Shown here: positions 61,701-64,000 of the stretch, one piece after another
How the letters are laid out: the number at the start of each line of letters is the position of its first letter
How positions within the stretch are numbered: position 1 is the stretch's first letter
Assembly: GCA_016801845.1 (NCBI GenBank)
Contig: CM028923.1
Span: forward strand, 3,782,501-3,846,500
From: Polydactylus sextarius
Lineage: Eukaryota > Chordata > Actinopteri > Polynemidae
Length of the DNA stretch: 64,000 bases
Reading direction: 5' to 3'
The notes under the pieces: generated by a model
What the model was told of the DNA's origin: nothing
Seen by the model: the letters and a program-made list of their open reading frames with translations, nothing else
Databases searched by the model: none
Position numbers and translations under genes: made by a program

Positions 61701-63377
61701 TGGCCTAATTGGAATTTGGACTTGAACTTAATGTTTAATGACATAGAAAAGCCTGTCTGCCTTTTCTCTTGAGTTCAGTCATGGGTGAGTAGATCTGCTG
61801 CCCAAAAAAAAAAAAACCTGCACTCAACGTGCACTTGATATCTTTTAGGACAACGGCCCCAGAGACAATCACTCCGACTCCGAGTCCTCACCGATCACTT
61901 TACACGTGGACAGTCTGGTCATACACAGAAGAGACGATGGGTCTTTCTCTATAGGAGGTAATAAATATTAAAATAGATATTTTCCACCTCCACTTCAGCT
62001 CTGATTCACTGCACTTATATAACACATCCTGTAAAACGCTCGGTTCATCCTCACCTCCAAGTTCCAACCTCTGTTGTCTCTTCCTCCTCCTCCTCTTCCT
62101 CCTCTCAGTGGACGGAGCAGCGGCGGAGGCCAAACCCAGAAAAGATGGCGGGTTGATCGACGGCGCCCTGACTCCAGTCCCTGAGGCTGTGAGCGTCGTC
62201 CGGCGTGTACCAAAGGGGACGCAGACACAAGCCCCGCCCACCAGCCCTCCATCTAACAGAGAAAAGGTGAGATGGGAGTAAAAACCCACAGAGACAGATC
62301 GGACTGGAGCACTGTCCTCCTGCAAAGATAAACAGCAAAACAAGATAGTTGATCGTTCTGGAGGCTGAAGCATAAAAAAGAAGTGAAGCCAAATTCTGTG
62401 TTTTACCAAGTTATTCCAGTTCCTTGTTTGGCTTTTAGTTTATTTACAGTAGGAGTGATAGTTGTCAAACTTCGCCAAATTCATGTTTTATATTTTCAGA
62501 CTGAGTGAATAGTTACATAATGCTGTTTAAAAGAGGTGTAACAATCCATCGATTCAATGATCAATGATTCAGTATCATTGATGCAAAGTAAAAAAACATG
62601 GATCCATATCGTCATATTTAAAATACCTTTTAATACCTAATTCCTGTGACACATCTGTGTTACTGTTTCCATCCCAGCTCCACCTCCTACTGCTCCTTCA
62701 TAAACATTCAAACAATGCTAGTAGCCTAGCGCCAGGCAGGTCACGGCAAGTAACCGAGAAAAAGATGACGAGGACGTTTTGTCTCCTCTCAGGAATAAAT
62801 CAGAGAAAAGACGAGTCAACAGGCAAAACTCAGCAGGAGGTAAAATAGTCAGGAAACAAGGACCAACCTGTCCTGGACCTGAAGAAGAAGCAGCAGGACA
62901 TTGACCCGTGTTAACGTGTCAGATACCTGCTCACCAGCTTTGACCAGTTATTTTCCACTAAAACTGAGCTACGACTCTAAAAGACTCTGAGTATCACAGC
63001 TGATCAACAACACAATGTCTAGTCTATCTAATCTGATTCTAGTTGTTTCTCTTTTTGTGAGTTGATATGAACTGATTGCGTTAAATAGATATATGATCTC
63101 TTCTCATATCGTCTCAGGAACCTGAATTTAATCGAATCGTCTTGTTGTCTAAAGAATTGATAAAATATCATATTACATGTTTAAGATCAACATGTCCCTC
63201 AGTCAAAAATAGTAGCTGACTCTTCGCCGCGACTCGTTTTGTTTCCAGATGTTGATGGAGGAGAACGAATGTCTGAAAGTGGAGCTGTCCAGAGCCAAGA
63301 TGGCGCTGGCTGAGGCTCAGATGGAGAAGGACTCGCTGCTTCATCGCATGAAGAGCCTCAAAGTCAACACCAGCTAA
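36280..63377 (+). CDS. bltp3b: BLTP3B (UHRF1BP1L/SHIP164), chorein-type bridge-like lipid transfer protein
   Basis: Twenty-two coding exons: 36280-36323, 44859-45021, 46826-46864, 47731-47822, 48437-48626, 48720-48860, 49401-49568, 50139-50319, 50699-50782, 50882-51043, 51521-51636, 51746-51887, 52389-52582, 52966-53712, 54160-54848, 56126-56274, 57052-57209, 57310-57460, 61209-61469, 61849-61957, 62109-62266, 63249-63377. About 1,421 aa (human 1,464). The chorein N-terminus is MAGLIKKQILKHLSRFAKNL. Further conserved blocks are RIPWTKLKTHPISL, LDDLLWVLTDSQLKAMVQYA, FQRHAHEQDTRLHDIYRG and VSYKNMKKSPSLQSLDNISI, with a C-terminal coiled coil. The family forms hydrophobic channels that move lipids between membranes; SHIP164 acts on early endocytic vesicles. 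BLTP3B is preferred to paralogue BLTP3A by closer matches throughout. Exon 19 has a one-base frame break. Confidence 0.95.
36324..44858 (+). other. bltp3b: bltp3b intron 1
   Basis: An 8.5-kb first intron, the largest in the gene, with donor GTCAGT and acceptor TCTCGTAG. It holds a 685-bp MITE at 40176-40860, short poly-T and poly-A runs, and small TTTC/TTCG tracts near 42031-42070. No coding exon was found on either strand. Confidence 0.8.
40176..40860. mobile_element. MITE-like non-autonomous DNA transposon with nested inverted repeats
   Basis: The left end CAATAGGCCTGTTTCCAC matches the reverse complement of the right end (CAATAGCCGTGTTTCCAC) at 16 of 18 positions. A second inner inverted pair, GTGTCTCCACC, lies near 40238 and 40756. 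A further palindrome (CCTTTTAGGGGC ... GCCCCTAAAAGG) lies around 40285-40348. No transposase frame and no clear target-site duplication were seen. Confidence 0.6.
51194..51340 (+). CDS. bltp3b: Candidate bltp3b cassette exon, 49 codons
   Basis: It has a strong acceptor (GGGTTTTCTGTCCTCCAG) and a usable donor (GAGCCAG|GTACCA). Length is 147 nt, and both flanking introns are phase 1, so inclusion or skipping keeps the frame. The reading begins VSLRDDVYGPLGSQERAEGE and has no stop. It would insert between HGSPQHG and KINTSSSSAF, in a poorly conserved linker. I could not match it to the mammalian protein; it may be fish-specific or a chance open stretch. Confidence 0.5.
52593..52897. mobile_element. 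hAT-like MITE with 8-bp target duplication
   Basis: The element at 52601-52889 starts CAGTGTTGTAAAGTAAC and ends with the inverse, GTACTTTATACAACACTG. It is flanked by CTGTAGAC and CTGTAGAT, an 8-bp duplication with one mismatch, as expected for hAT elements. The interior has the ACTTTTACTT-rich body common in fish copies. It lies in bltp3b intron 13. Confidence 0.7.
55350..55397 (+). CDS. bltp3b: Candidate bltp3b 48-nt microexon
   Basis: Acceptor TCTGATCTCCTCAG and donor AT|GTAAGG enclose 48 nt. The surrounding junction is phase 2 and the length is a multiple of three, so it inserts 16 residues (Ser-rich: SSSNSSRSTSLYSMSN) and changes the following Ser to Ile before GRLMRDRSQ. It falls between exons 15 and 16 in a Ser-rich region where such an insert would be tolerated. 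Support is splice-site and phase logic only. Confidence 0.35.
56435..56975. mobile_element. Second hAT-like element related to the one in intron 13
   Basis: It starts CAGTGATGTATAG and ends TTTGTACAACACTG, and shares a block of about 34 bases with the copy in intron 13 (52640-52672 versus 56768-56802, including ATTGTTGTAGGCTCCATG). It is about 540 bp, with an extra internal segment. No clear target duplication. Located in bltp3b intron 16. Confidence 0.6.
58678..58717. repeat. (GT)n microsatellite
   Basis: About 20 GT units, the first of four GT tracts within 430 bp in bltp3b intron 18. Confidence 0.95.
58749..58788. repeat. (GT)n microsatellite
   Basis: About 19 GT units, slightly interrupted at its start. 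Confidence 0.93.
58899..58922. repeat. (GT)n microsatellite
   Basis: About 12 GT units in the same intron. Confidence 0.9.
59085..59106. repeat. (GT)n microsatellite
   Basis: About 11 GT units preceded by GTGC units. Confidence 0.9.
59160..59640 (+). repeat. Long polypyrimidine (CT-rich) tract
   Basis: Nearly 480 bases dominated by C and T on the gene's sense strand, rich in CCT and TCT units, in bltp3b intron 18. The two open frames across it give Ser/Pro/Leu/Phe-rich low-complexity peptides and are not credible genes. Confidence 0.85.
62533..63165. mobile_element. Degenerate repeat, probably an old DNA transposon
   Basis: The left edge, GGTGTAACAATCCATCGATTC, resembles starts of fish hAT-type elements, and the right side contains AATCGAATCG. 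The interior includes transposon-like GAAGAAGAAGCAGCAGGACA sequence but no intact frame. It fills most of bltp3b intron 21. Confidence 0.3.
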
Positions 63378-64000
63378 AACCCTGCGCTCCCTCCATCTTT
63401 CAACAGTCAGCAAAGAAAGTAAAGAAAAAGGGATTTCCTTTGACAGTGGCTTCCTTTTTTTTTTTTTTTTTTTAAAAATACTATTATTTGTTGATGGAGC
63501 CACCGTTTCAATTTAGACTTCAGAGTAATTCCTTCTTAAAGCAATGCAGAGTCTGTGCAAAGACTTAAAAAAAAAAAAAAAACACTTTTACACGCTTGTT
63601 ATCTTGTTTTGTCTTCTCCACTTTGAACTGTGGAGGCTTAATACATTTACAGAGAAAGATAAAAAGGGATGAAATGACATTTATTGTGTGTGAGTTTGTG
63701 TGAAAGAAAGAAAGGATGAGAATCTACATTCATGGCTGTGCCTACAGGAAAAAACCCTCCCACATTTCTGTTAAAGTTAAAACAAAAACCATCAGTCAGA
63801 GCTGTAGGTAAGAGGGACCGCTGAATGTCATATCTTCAGAGGAATGTCTCAAAAAAAAAAGACTTATTTTGCACTGCGATAAAACTTAACTTGTAAATTT
63901 AGTGCTTTCATATTCAGAGGGGACGAGACGAATCACTCGTGTCACTCGTCCTCCCGAGTGTGTACAGTGTATATTGTATAGGAATGTGAACACTTAACTA
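63378..64000 (+). other. bltp3b: bltp3b 3' untranslated region, running off the window
   Basis: Non-coding after TAA at 63375-63377, with T- and A-runs. No AATAAA occurs before the window ends, so the poly(A) site is probably outside. Confidence 0.7.

Noticed and set aside
36280..63377. Assignment as the paralogue BLTP3A (UHRF1BP1)
   Set aside because: The middle and C-terminal regions fit BLTP3B much better, for example the SAPIRLITNQSKIRVTLKRR segment and the MEENECLKVELSRAKMALAE coiled coil.

Overview
This is a eukaryotic, teleost fish nuclear window, most likely percomorph. Genes are split by GT-AG introns into 16-22 coding exons. Encoded proteins match vertebrate families almost residue for residue in conserved domains. 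The non-coding DNA is full of (CA/GT)n microsatellites, a tRNA-derived SINE fragment of a fish type, and short hAT-like and other MITEs. Lineage is inferred from repeat style and gene structure, not from a database search.

Five protein-coding genes were reconstructed by joining exons and checking that phase is preserved at every junction. (1) pacsin2, + strand, coding 6318-16069, 10 coding exons, about 488 aa: F-BAR and SH3 membrane-bending endocytic adaptor. (2) arfgap3, + strand, 18661-23297, 16 coding exons, about 531 aa: Golgi/COPI Arf1 GTPase-activating protein. (3) ikbip, + strand, 26184-30073: ER single-pass coiled-coil protein with two alternative 3' ends, about 408 aa and 367 aa. (4) ckap4 (CLIMP-63), - strand, 34254-31580, two exons, about 528 aa: ER-sheet luminal spacer. 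(5) bltp3b (uhrf1bp1l/SHIP164), + strand, 36280-63377, 22 coding exons and about 1,421 aa, plus up to two extra in-frame cassette exons: bridge-like lipid-transfer protein with a chorein N-terminus.

Layout: 1-6290 is upstream of pacsin2 and mostly repeat-rich non-coding DNA, with one doubtful minus-strand terminal exon at 11-217. pacsin2 and arfgap3 are tandem and head-to-tail, as on human 22q13. ikbip and ckap4 are tail-to-tail, about 1.5 kb apart. ckap4 and bltp3b are head-to-head, with start codons about 2.0 kb apart. The last three have their human counterparts on 12q23. There is no operon-like logic, but all five products act on endomembrane shape or traffic: endocytic tubulation, Golgi Arf cycling, ER architecture, and lipid transfer on early endocytic vesicles.

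No unprecedented system was seen. The most useful second looks are: a one-base frame break in bltp3b exon 19 (near 61334), two phase-compatible unannotated-style cassette exons in bltp3b (51194-51340 and 55350-55397), the conserved alternative 3' architecture of ikbip, a perfect 13-bp-arm hairpin just before the bltp3b start, and a 685-bp MITE with nested inverted repeats in bltp3b intron 1.
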